Origin: Micromonosporaceae bacterium
Lineage (GTDB): Bacteria > Actinomycetota > Actinomycetes > Mycobacteriales > Micromonosporaceae
Reading direction: 5' to 3'
NCBI GenBank assembly: GCA_019690055.1
Contig: JADGGF010000095.1
Span: 1-11,226, forward strand
DNA length: 11,226 nt
Shown here: in pieces, positions 1 to 6,275 of the stretch
Numbering within the stretch: the stretch's first letter is position 1
How the letters are laid out: the number at the start of each line of letters is the position of its first letter
The notes under the pieces: model-generated
What the model was told of the DNA's origin: nothing
Seen by the model: only the letters and a program-made list of their open reading frames with translations
Database searches by the model: none
Position numbers and translations under genes: made by a program

Positions 1-326
1 CGCCGGCGGGGCGGGGGCGCGGTCGCCTCGGCGACCAGGGCGGCCAGCCGGGCGGCCGCGGCCTGACGGTTGCGCAGCTGGGAGCGGAACTCCGAGGCGA
101 CCACGGTCAGCGTCGTGCCGGTCAACCGGTTGGCGAGCCGGGCCAGCGCCCGTTCCTTCAGCGACGGCGGCAGCGCCGACGACGCCCCCAGGTCCCAGGA
201 CAGCTCGACCCGGGTGTCGCTGGTGTTCACGCCCTGCCCGCCGGGGCCGCCGCTGTGCGAGAAACGCCAGCGCAGCTCGCGGGCCGGGATCGTGAGGTTA
301 CCGCGCACGGGAAGGTCACCCACCAC
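1..326 (-). CDS. arfB: Peptidyl-tRNA hydrolase ArfB (YaeJ/RF-1-like), partial, C-terminus outside window
   Basis: ArfB rescues stalled ribosomes by entering the empty A site and hydrolysing peptidyl-tRNA with a GGQ loop. The minus-strand reading frame begins VVGDLPVRGNLTIP and soon shows ELRWRFSHSGGPGGQGVNTS, which contains the diagnostic GGQ catalytic motif and the VNTSDTRVEL strand that follows it in this family. About 108 codons are visible. The basic C-terminal tail that enters the mRNA channel lies beyond the left edge, although the visible end is already Arg/Ala-rich. The start is taken as the first of two adjacent GTG codons (326 or 323); no in-frame start was found just upstream. No strong Shine-Dalgarno is seen, but CACGAT at 333-338 (complement) lies 6 nt before the GTG, which could make this a leaderless start. 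It is divergent from the CBS-domain gene. The lack of a full RF domain before the GGQ separates it from RF1/RF2. Confidence 0.9.
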   Translation of the reverse strand, partial: MVGDLPVRGNLTIPARELRWRFSHSGGPGGQGVNTSDTRVELSWDLGASSALPPSLKERALARLANRLTGTTLTVVASEFRSQLRNRQAAAARLAALVAEATAPPPRR

Positions 327-430
327 CGGTCCATCGTGGCAGCCGGTCCGGTCCGGTTGGGCTGCTACGGTGGGCCAATGGGGGGTGACAGTACCGGGCT
401 GGACTCAGGCCCGGCGCTACCGATTCCGTC

Positions 431-1759
431 ATGAGTGGTGCCTGGCTCCAGCTTGGCCTCGTGGCCGCCCTGATCGTGCTGAACGCCGTCCTCGCCGGCA
501 GCGAGATGGCCTTCGTCTCGTTACGCGAGGGTCAGCTGCGACGGCTGGAACGCACGAGCGACACGGGTCGCCGGGTGGCGCGACTGGCCCGTGATCCCAA
601 CCGGTTCCTCGCCACCATCCAGATCGGGATCACGCTCGCCGGCTTCCTCGCCTCGGCCACCGCCGCTGTCGCGATCGCCCGGCCGCTGACTCCCCTCCTG
701 AGCTTTCTGGGCAACGCGGCCGAGGCGATCACGGTCGTGCTCGTCACCATCGTGCTGACCTTCCTCACCCTCGTCTTCGGTGAGCTCGCGCCGAAGCGGG
801 TGGCCATGCAGCATGCCGAGCGTTGGGCGTTGGCGGTCGTACGGCCGCTGTCCGCCATGGCCGCGCTGTCCCGCCCGCTCGTCTGGCTGTTGGGCCGGAC
901 GACCGATCTGGCGGTCCGGCTCGCCGGCTCCGACCCGCACCGCCAGCGCGAGGACATCACCCCGGGCGAGATCCGGGACCTCGTCACCACCCACCGAGGC
1001 TTCACCCCCGAGCAGCGGATGATCATCACGGGCGCGGTGGAGATCGCCGAGCGGATTCTGCGCGAGGTGCTGGTGTCGCGCCGAGCGGTCTTCACCATCG
1101 ACGCGGACACCCCGGTGGAGCAGGCCCGGGAGCAGCTCGCGGCGTCCGGGCACTCCCGGGCGCCGGTGGTGCGCCACGGCAACCTCGACGACACGGTCGG
1201 CATGGTCGTGCTGCGTGACCTCGTCGGGGACCGGACAGGGCCGGTCGTCGACTTCGTCCGGCCGCCGTACATGCTGCCCGATTCGCTGCGCGTCGCCGAC
1301 GCTCTCCGCCAGTTCAAGGCCGACCGGGAGCAGTTCGCGCTCGTGGTCGACGAGCACGGCGCGGTCGACGGCATCGTCACGCTGGAGGACCTGCTCGAGG
1401 AGCTCGTCGGCGAGATCTACGACGACACCGACCGCGACGTGGCGGCCGTTCAGCGGGGGCCGGACGGGTCGCTGCTGCTGCCCGGCGCCTTCCCCGTCCA
1501 CGATCTGCCCGACCTCGGGGTCGACCTGGCGCCGTCGCGGGAAGGGGAGTACACGACCGTGGCGGGTCTGGTGATCGCGCACCTCGGGCACCTGCCCACG
1601 GCGCCGGGCGAGAGCGTCAGCCTCGACGGCTGGACCGCCCAGGTGACCGGAGTGGAGGGCCGTACGGTGACCGGCGTCCGCCTGGTCCGCCGCCCGATGC
1701 CTGCGACGCCCACCGATGGCGGGCCACCCGCGGAGCGCCGGTCGCCTGCCGATCGGTGA
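431..1759 (+). CDS. CNNM/CorC-HlyC family membrane protein (DUF21 + CBS pair + CorC_HlyC domain)
   Basis: The predicted protein has 442 residues and the full architecture of the UPF0053/'hemolysin C-like' family, whose members are linked to Mg2+/Co2+ or other cation efflux. The N-terminal DUF21 region has hydrophobic segments near residues 5-27, 61-85, 98-118 and 133-155, and the family signature GELAPKR at 117-123. Two CBS motifs follow (about 215-270 and 280-335), including FALVVDEHGAVDGIVTLEDL and ELVGEIYDD, the usual linker into the C-terminal CorC_HlyC domain (about 343-422). A proline-rich tail ends the protein. The CBS pair in this family binds adenine nucleotides and is thought to gate transport. 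ATG 431 is the first start in frame and gives a membrane-ready N-terminus; no Shine-Dalgarno is visible. It converges on the ABC permease gene with only 7 bp between stop codons. The older name hemolysin should not be read as proof of haemolytic activity. Confidence 0.93.
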   Translation: MSGAWLQLGLVAALIVLNAVLAGSEMAFVSLREGQLRRLERTSDTGRRVARLARDPNRFLATIQIGITLAGFLASATAAVAIARPLTPLLSFLGNAAEAITVVLVTIVLTFLTLVFGELAPKRVAMQHAERWALAVVRPLSAMAALSRPLVWLLGRTTDLAVRLAGSDPHRQREDITPGEIRDLVTTHRGFTPEQRMIITGAVEIAERILREVLVSRRAVFTIDADTPVEQAREQLAASGHSRAPVVRHGNLDDTVGMVVLRDLVGDRTGPVVDFVRPPYMLPDSLRVADALRQFKADREQFALVVDEHGAVDGIVTLEDLLEELVGEIYDDTDRDVAAVQRGPDGSLLLPGAFPVHDLPDLGVDLAPSREGEYTTVAGLVIAHLGHLPTAPGESVSLDGWTAQVTGVEGRTVTGVRLVRRPMPATPTDGGPPAERRSPADR

Positions 1760-1766
1760 GATCCAC

Positions 1767-3377
1767 TTAGGACCGTCCGATGTCCCGGCGGCGCAGGCCG
1801 GCGAACCCGGCGACGAGGAGCACGGCGACGACCGCGCTGAGCGCGACCAGCGGCGTCGCGGTGACCGGGTCCACCGGGGCAAGCGGGGTGTGCGTGTACG
1901 GCGACACCTGGCGCAGCCATTCGGGAACGTCGACGATGTCGTCGAAGATGACCAGGAACAGGACGAAGCCGACGAGGGTCCAGGCGGCGGCCGCGGCCAA
2001 CCGGGGAGCGAGACCGAACGCGAACACGGCCAGCGCCACCAGGACCGCGACCGCGGGCGCATTGACGAACGCGACGCCGATCAGCCTCGGCATCTGACCG
2101 GGGTCACCGGTGGCCGCCGCGTGCCCGGCCCCCATGCCGCCCCCGATCGCCACCAGCAGCGCCGCCGTGCCCACGCCGACGACGGCCACGTGGCTGCCCA
2201 ACCACCGCCACCGGCTCGTGCGCGTGGCCAGAACCGGCTCGGCCCGCCCACCCGTCTCCTCGCTCCGGGCGCGCAGCATCGCCGACACGCCGTAGACACC
2301 GGCGAAGACCGACAGCAGCACCGTGGTGAAGCCCAGGTAGCCGTTGACGACGTCCTCGGCGCCGCCGGACAGGAGAGCGACCGCAGCCGGATTCTCCTCG
2401 AAGAACTGCTCGATCTCGCTGGAGAGGGAGCCGAAGGTGAGGCTCAGGAGGAACAGCCCGATCAGCCACCCGACGATCGGTCCTCGATGCAGGCGCCACG
2501 CCAGGCCCAGCGGGGTCCGCAGCGCGCGCGAGGCGGAGGCGGGCCCGGGGCGGGTGGCGACCAGCCCGGCGCCGAAGTCGCGCCGGTCGAGCAGGGCCAC
2601 GGCGGCCCACGTGAGCAGGGCACCGGTGACGATGGGCAACGCCAGGGGCCACAGGCGGTTCGCCGCGAACGGCAGGGTCCGCTGACTCCAGCCGATAGGG
2701 GAGAGCCAGGCCAGCGCCGTGACCGCGGCGTCGCCGGCCGCTCGCAGCAGGTACGCGGCGCCGAGCACGGCGAGGACCGCGCCGTACGCGGCCCGGGAAT
2801 GGTCGAAGACCTGCATGGCCACCCCGGCGAGCGCGGCGAAGAAGAGGCCAGCCGCGGCCGCGGCGAGGCCGCAGACCACCGAACCCCACACGGGCAGGCC
2901 GGTGGCGACGCCGACCGTCGCGAGCACCCCGGCGGCGGCCACATTGGACAGACAAGCCAGGGTCAGCGCCGCCAGCAGCGGGGCCCGCCGGCCGACGCGC
3001 GTGGACCGGATCAGCTCCGCCCGCCCGGTCTCCTCGTCGGCCCGGCTGTTGCGACCGACCAGGAACATGTTCATCAGCGCGACCACAATGAGCACGTAGC
3101 CGAATACCTCGAAGGCAACCTCGCCGCCGATCGTGACGATGAGCTCAGGCGGGCCAGCGAGGGCGACGACGGCCGGGTTGCCGCCCAGGGTCTCGCGCAA
3201 CTGGTCGAGATGCGCGGGGTCGTAGACCGCCTGGCTGGCCCGCGACTGCGTGCCCAGCAGCGCACCGATGACGGCCAGCCAGATCGGCAGGGCCAGCCGC
3301 TCCCGCCGGAGCATGAACCGCAGCAGACGCCCGGAACCCGCCAGCGTCCGGCCCGCGGCGCCGGTCGGGCCGCTCAT
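1767..3377 (-). CDS. ABC exporter permease, 12-TM duplicated type (polyketide-antibiotic exporter-like)
   Basis: The 536-residue protein is highly hydrophobic and matches the long permease type often annotated as a putative exporter of polyketide antibiotics. It looks like a fused duplication: each half begins with a basic segment and a first TM helix (about 27-43 and 300-316), then has a cytoplasmic motif, RADEETGRAELIRSTR at 112-127 and RSEETGGRAEPVLATR at 371-386, followed by further TM helices, an SP-I/Y turn (226, 492) and a closing RRDF/RRDIG end (265, 530). So one polypeptide could supply both permease halves. The ATG overlaps the ATPase stop codon as ATGA, which implies translational coupling and fixes the start; the longer open frame upstream is only the overlap with the ATPase gene. 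Translation ends at TAA. The partner ATPase and divergent TetR regulator suggest drug or metabolite efflux; the substrate cannot be told from sequence. Confidence 0.9.
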   Translation of the reverse strand: MSGPTGAAGRTLAGSGRLLRFMLRRERLALPIWLAVIGALLGTQSRASQAVYDPAHLDQLRETLGGNPAVVALAGPPELIVTIGGEVAFEVFGYVLIVVALMNMFLVGRNSRADEETGRAELIRSTRVGRRAPLLAALTLACLSNVAAAGVLATVGVATGLPVWGSVVCGLAAAAAGLFFAALAGVAMQVFDHSRAAYGAVLAVLGAAYLLRAAGDAAVTALAWLSPIGWSQRTLPFAANRLWPLALPIVTGALLTWAAVALLDRRDFGAGLVATRPGPASASRALRTPLGLAWRLHRGPIVGWLIGLFLLSLTFGSLSSEIEQFFEENPAAVALLSGGAEDVVNGYLGFTTVLLSVFAGVYGVSAMLRARSEETGGRAEPVLATRTSRWRWLGSHVAVVGVGTAALLVAIGGGMGAGHAAATGDPGQMPRLIGVAFVNAPAVAVLVALAVFAFGLAPRLAAAAAWTLVGFVLFLVIFDDIVDVPEWLRQVSPYTHTPLAPVDPVTATPLVALSAVVAVLLVAGFAGLRRRDIGRS

Positions 3378-4270
3378 GCCTTCACCTGCTCGGTCGGCTC
3401 GTAGTGGCGCAGGAACATGTCCTCCAAGGTCGGCGGGGTGCTGACCAGGCTGCGTACCCCGAGTTCGGTGAGGCGGCGCAGGACAGCGTCCAGCTGCGCA
3501 GTGTCCACAGTGAACCGGGCGTGGGTGTGGTTGACCACGGCGTCGTGCACACCGGGCAGCGCCTCGATGCCGACGATCGGCTCCGTGGTCTCGACGGTGA
3601 TCGACGTGCGGGTCAACAGGCGCAGGTCGGCCAGGGTGCCCGACTCCACCGTCTGTCCACGCCGGACGATGCTGACCCGGTCGCAGAGCGCCTCGACCTC
3701 GGCGAGGATGTGACTGGACAACAGGATCGTGCGCCCCTCCTGCCGCAGCTGCTGGACGCACCGCTGGAACTCCGCCTCCATCAGCGGATCCAGGCCCGAC
3801 GTCGGCTCGTCGAGCAGCAGCAGCTCCGCGTTGGAGGCCAGGGCCGCGACCAGCGCCACCTTCTGCCGGTTGCCCTTGGAGTACGTTCGGGCCTTCTTGC
3901 GCGGATCGAGGTCGAACCGCTCGAGCAACTCGTCCCGGCGGCGCCGATCCAGCCCACCACGCAGCGATCCGATGAGATCGATAACTTCACCGCCGGTGAT
4001 GCCCGGCCACAGCATCACATCGCCGGGCACGTACGCGATCCGCGCGTGCAGCTCGACCGCGTCCCGCCACGGGTCGCCGCCGAGGACCCGAACGGTCCCG
4101 GCATCGGCCCGCAGCAGCCCGAGCAACACGCGGATCGTCGTGGTCTTGCCGGATCCGTTGGGGCCGAGGAACCCGTGGACCTCGCCCTCCTCCACCGTCA
4201 GGTCGAGCCCGTCGAGAGCCCGGGTCCGACCGAACGTCTTCACCAGGCCCGACACCGTGATCGCTGGCAT
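3374..4270 (-). CDS. ABC transporter ATP-binding protein (DrrA/CcmA-type exporter ATPase)
   Basis: The 298-residue protein would power the permease encoded directly downstream. Motifs are complete: Walker A GPNGSGKTTT (36-45), ABC signature YSKGNRQKVALVAALA (130-145), Walker B LLLLDEP (150-156), D-loop SGLDP (158-162) and H-loop His187 in LLSSHILAEVE. The signature is SKGNRQ rather than LSGGQ, and the Q-loop region reads YVPGDVMLWP (80-89), with Gly where Gln is usual; my recollection is that this PGD form is common in this exporter-ATPase subfamily. A C-terminal domain of about 75 residues (225-298) resembles the DUF4162-type tail of DrrA-like ATPases and ends LEDMFLRHYEPTEQ. A strong Shine-Dalgarno (GGAGGT, 4275-4280 complement) precedes the ATG by 4 nt, and the end overlaps the permease start by 4 bp. 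Expression is probably controlled by the divergent TetR gene. Confidence 0.95.
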   Translation of the reverse strand: MPAITVSGLVKTFGRTRALDGLDLTVEEGEVHGFLGPNGSGKTTTIRVLLGLLRADAGTVRVLGGDPWRDAVELHARIAYVPGDVMLWPGITGGEVIDLIGSLRGGLDRRRRDELLERFDLDPRKKARTYSKGNRQKVALVAALASNAELLLLDEPTSGLDPLMEAEFQRCVQQLRQEGRTILLSSHILAEVEALCDRVSIVRRGQTVESGTLADLRLLTRTSITVETTEPIVGIEALPGVHDAVVNHTHARFTVDTAQLDAVLRRLTELGVRSLVSTPPTLEDMFLRHYEPTEQVKA

Positions 4271-4286
4271 GGATACCTCCCGGCCT

Positions 4287-4331
4287 CTGACCGCCGGTCA
4301 AATCGTACGCGCCTTGTCAACCGTCGGTCAG
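4287..4331. promoter_or_regulatory. Paired inverted TetR operator-like sites in the ABC/TetR divergent promoter
   Basis: CTGACCGCCGGT (4287-4298) and ACCGTCGGTCAG (4320-4331) are inverted copies matching at 11 of 12 positions. The first is itself inside a near-perfect dyad, TGACCGCCGGTCA at 4288-4300 (5-bp arms, 3-nt centre); the second continues as half of the same dyad. On the minus strand CTGACC (4326-4331) and TACGAT (4302-4307), 18 bp apart, form a plausible -35/-10 pair for the ABC operon, so the two sites would cover its -35 and its transcription start. The second site also lies just upstream of the regulator's -10 box. Autoregulation plus exporter control by the adjacent TetR protein is inferred. 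Confidence 0.65.
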
Positions 4332-4351
4332 GCCTGGCCGGGGCAACCGGC

Positions 4352-4357
4352 TAGCAT
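4352..4357 (+). promoter_or_regulatory. -10 box TAGCAT for a leaderless tetR mRNA
   Basis: TAGCAT matches the actinobacterial TANNNT consensus and ends 6 nt before the ATG of the regulator, so transcription would begin at the start codon itself. No Shine-Dalgarno is present between the box and the ATG. No convincing -35 hexamer was found at 16-19 bp. Confidence 0.45.
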
Positions 4358-4363
4358 CGGGGC

Positions 4364-5110
4364 ATGGCGCGCTCGTCCGACACCCGCTCCCGGATCCTGC
4401 GCGCCGCGGCCGAACACTTCATGACCAAGGGCTACCAGCGCACGTCGCTGGAGGCGATCGCGGCGTCGGCGGGGGTCACCAAAGCGACGGTCCTGTACCA
4501 CTTCGCATCCAAGGACCAGTTGGTCGCCGAGCTGCTGGAGCCGTTGGTCGCTGACCTGGAGCAGGTCGTACAGGAGGCGGCGGCGCAGGCACCGCACGTG
4601 CGCGCGTGGGCGTTGATCGAGGGCTGGCTCGACGTCATGCTGCGGCACCGGGGCATCCTGGGCGTGTTCATCCACGAGTACGCGCGGGTCGGCAGTCGCA
4701 TGGAGGTCGACCGGCTGGTGGCGGTCTACTTCCGGGCGTACGAGATCGTCAGCGGACCGAAGGCCGGGTTGCGCGAGCGGGTCCGGGCGAGCCAGGCGTT
4801 GTCGCTGGTCTCCGACCCCGTCGTGCACAACCAGGACGTCGACGCCGACGTCCTGCGGGAGGTCATCCTGGACGGGGTCCGGCAGTTCCTCGGTCCCCGC
4901 CCGAGCGCTCGCCCGGCCCGGGCGGTCGCTGCCGTCGCTGCCCAGCGGCGGGGACGGCGCCGGGGTCGACCCGTGGCCCTCTCCCCGCACCAGGTGCAGG
5001 CGGCCCTCGAGCTGCACCGGGCCGGATCCCAGACGGTTGACGAGATCGCGGCCCGGTTCGGCGTCTCCCGGACCACCCTGTACCGGCACCTTCGTCAGGC
5101 CGGGTCCTGA
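4364..5110 (+). CDS. TetR-family regulator with an extra C-terminal Hin/resolvase-type HTH domain
   Basis: The 248-residue protein has a normal TetR_N domain at about 9-55, with the recognition region SLEAIAASAGVTKATVLYHF (28-47). A helical ligand/dimer domain spans about 55-178 (for example LRHRGILGVFIHEYARVGSR). A basic Ala/Pro/Arg-rich linker (180-200) then leads to a second DNA-binding module, GRPVALSPHQVQAALELHRA (201-220), ending DEIAARFGVSRTTLYRHL (226-243). That module matches the C-terminal domain of Hin-type serine recombinases: a GRP minor-groove arm, then the HTH with FG-x3-STLYR. No recombinase catalytic domain is present. Typical TetR proteins are about 190-220 residues, so the tail is an addition. 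The gene is divergent from the ABC exporter operon across a 93-bp spacer with paired operator-like sites. Role as a repressor of the exporter and itself is inferred. Confidence 0.92.
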   Translation: MARSSDTRSRILRAAAEHFMTKGYQRTSLEAIAASAGVTKATVLYHFASKDQLVAELLEPLVADLEQVVQEAAAQAPHVRAWALIEGWLDVMLRHRGILGVFIHEYARVGSRMEVDRLVAVYFRAYEIVSGPKAGLRERVRASQALSLVSDPVVHNQDVDADVLREVILDGVRQFLGPRPSARPARAVAAVAAQRRGRRRGRPVALSPHQVQAALELHRAGSQTVDEIAARFGVSRTTLYRHLRQAGS

Positions 5111-5120
5111 CGTCGGCCCG

Positions 5121-5167
5121 ATTTATGAAACGTTTACGGTACAGGTTTTGGCACTAATTTTTGAAAC
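5121..5167. repeat. AT-rich island with an 11-bp direct repeat downstream of the TetR-Hin gene
   Basis: This 47-bp stretch is about one-third G+C, far below the surrounding DNA. ATTTATGAAAC (5121-5131) and ATTTTTGAAAC (5157-5167) are direct repeats matching at 10 of 11 positions with a 36-bp period; the first overlaps the palindrome AAACGTTT. The island lies between convergent genes. It could hold a binding site, a terminator remnant or imported DNA; no stable hairpin with a U-tract was found. Confidence 0.5.
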
Positions 5168-5245
5168 TCGCGGGTCTCGATGTAGTGGGTCGTTCCGCGT
5201 CGCCGGTCCGGGTCTTGTCATTGCTGGCCTCGCGAGCTCCGCCGG

Positions 5246-5632
5246 TTACGGAACGACGGCGATTGCATCGATCTCAACGAGAGCGTCGGCGCGGGCGAGG
5301 CCGGCGACGCGCAGGACCGTGACGGCGGTCGGGCGCCGTCCCCAGACGGCCGAGCTGGCGGCGAACGCGGCGCTGAGGTCCGCGTCGGCCGTCAGGTAGA
5401 TGTTCATTTTCACGACGTGCTCCGGACCGGCCCCGGCGGCGGCGAGGACCGCGAGCAGGTTGCGCATGGCCTGAGCCGACTGCTCGCCGATGCCACCGGG
5501 GACGATCGCGCCGGTCGCGTCGGTGCCGTTCTGACCACCCACGTAGAGCGTCCGGCCGCCCTCGGTGAGGACGCCCTGGGAGAAGACCGGTGAGGCGTGC
5601 AGGTCGGGCGGGTTGATGTGCGTGATGGTCAT
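5246..5632 (-). CDS. RidA/YjgF/UK114-family protein lacking the catalytic arginine
   Basis: The 128-residue protein has the length and fold signature of Rid proteins: SPVFSQGVLTEGGRTLYVGGQ near the N-terminus, AMRNLLAVLAAAGAGPEHVVKMNIYL in the middle (56-80) and VEIDAIAVV at the end (119-127). RidA deaminates reactive 2-aminoacrylate imines using Arg105 (E. coli numbering). Here the aligned segment reads RPTAVTVLRVAGL, with Ala103 in place of that Arg, and the Ser of the usual SGQ is Gly (VGGQ). It therefore probably belongs to another Rid subfamily with a different or unknown activity. A strong Shine-Dalgarno AGGAGG (5637-5642 complement) fixes ATG 5632, which overlaps the stop of the CGNR gene as ATGA, so the two are translationally coupled. 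The stop is TAA. Confidence 0.88.
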   Translation of the reverse strand: MTITHINPPDLHASPVFSQGVLTEGGRTLYVGGQNGTDATGAIVPGGIGEQSAQAMRNLLAVLAAAGAGPEHVVKMNIYLTADADLSAAFAASSAVWGRRPTAVTVLRVAGLARADALVEIDAIAVVP

Positions 5633-6210
5633 GCCTCCTCCTGGCTGTGTCGGGATCGATAGCCGCGAACCTTGCTGCGGTTGCCGCAGCGCTGCATGGA
5701 GCACCACCGGCGGGCGTTGGGCCGCGACGCGTCGTAGAAGATCAGTGCGCAGTCGCCGGCCGAGCAGCGACGCACGCGCGAGGAACCTGTGGCGAAGGTG
5801 GCGATCGCGTCCCGGGCGATGGTCGACAACGCGGCGGTGACCGCGACCCGGGGTGGCGGGGTCGTTCCGCCGGCCAGGTGCGGCACGACGGGTGGCGGCG
5901 TCGCCAGGCCGTTGAGTTCGTCGATGTCTTCGGTCGCGAGCGGGCGACCGTCGGCGAGGGCGCGCGCCATCCGGGCGATCACCGCCCGCAGTCGGAACGC
6001 CTCGGTCAGGTCCGCCTCGTTCGCGGGCGCGGCGAGCGGACCGAAGCGCTCGGTGAGCCAGGCCGACAGATCGGCCGGCGCGTGCAGGCGCTCCCACTCG
6101 GCGACCCCGTAGCCGTAGTCGCCGGTGTAGCCGAAGTCGAGGGCCAGGGAACCGGAGTCGAAGAACCATCGTCGACGGTCCCTTCCGGTGAGCCACTGGC
6201 CGGTGCGCAC
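5629..6210 (-). CDS. CGNR zinc-finger (ABATE/DUF1470) transcriptional regulator
   Basis: The 193-residue protein has the two-part layout of this actinobacterial family. An N-terminal ABATE/DUF1470 region (about 15-140) includes FDSGSLALDFGYTGD and EAFRLRAVIARMARALADG. A C-terminal zf-CGNR module (about 145-187) has Cys pairs CSAGDC and CSMQRC and the name-giving CGNRSKVRGYR. The family is thought to bind DNA through the CGNR module, with the N-terminal part sensing a ligand. The GTG start at 6210 is supported by TATAGT (6217-6222 complement) placed 6 nt upstream, which predicts a leaderless mRNA; no Shine-Dalgarno is present. The gene overlaps the ridA-like gene by 4 bp and is divergent from the SDR gene, with a palindrome in the spacer. 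Control of both neighbours is inferred. Confidence 0.92.
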   Translation of the reverse strand: MRTGQWLTGRDRRRWFFDSGSLALDFGYTGDYGYGVAEWERLHAPADLSAWLTERFGPLAAPANEADLTEAFRLRAVIARMARALADGRPLATEDIDELNGLATPPPVVPHLAGGTTPPPRVAVTAALSTIARDAIATFATGSSRVRRCSAGDCALIFYDASRPNARRWCSMQRCGNRSKVRGYRSRHSQEEA

Positions 6211-6216
6211 GACACC

Positions 6217-6230
6217 ACTATAACCGGTTA
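6217..6230 (-). promoter_or_regulatory. CGNR promoter -10 (TATAGT) overlapping palindrome TAACCGGTTA
   Basis: On the minus strand TATAGT (6217-6222) sits 6 nt before the GTG of the CGNR gene. It overlaps the perfect 10-bp palindrome TAACCGGTTA at 6221-6230. A protein bound there would block the CGNR/ridA-like promoter and could also affect the divergent SDR promoter, whose TAGGCT box is 33 bp away. Autoregulation by the CGNR protein is a guess from position. Confidence 0.5.
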
Positions 6231-6262
6231 CACCGCCCCGCCGGGGTTGCCGGTCCCGTCGA

Positions 6263-6268
6263 TAGGCT
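6263..6268 (+). promoter_or_regulatory. Candidate -10 box TAGGCT for leaderless SDR mRNA
   Basis: TAGGCT fits TANNNT and ends 7 nt before the ATG at 6276. The only purine-rich stretch, GGGG at 6269-6272, is too close to the ATG for a normal Shine-Dalgarno. No clear -35 was found. Confidence 0.35.
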
Positions 6269-6275
6269 GGGGTGC

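Noticed and set aside
521..2062. 513-codon minus-strand frame across the CBS-domain gene and the permease end
   Set aside because: Shadow of two convergent real genes; the product is Arg/Asp/His-rich and without domains.
1716..3404. 562-codon open frame on the plus strand opposite the ABC permease
   Set aside because: Its protein is very rich in Arg, Gly, Gln and Asp with no domain; it mirrors the third-position GC of the real permease gene on the other strand.
3378..3761. Longer N-terminus for the ABC permease
   Set aside because: It would overlap the ATPase C-terminal domain fully; the ATGA overlap at 3374-3377 and the normal permease N-terminus support the shorter form.
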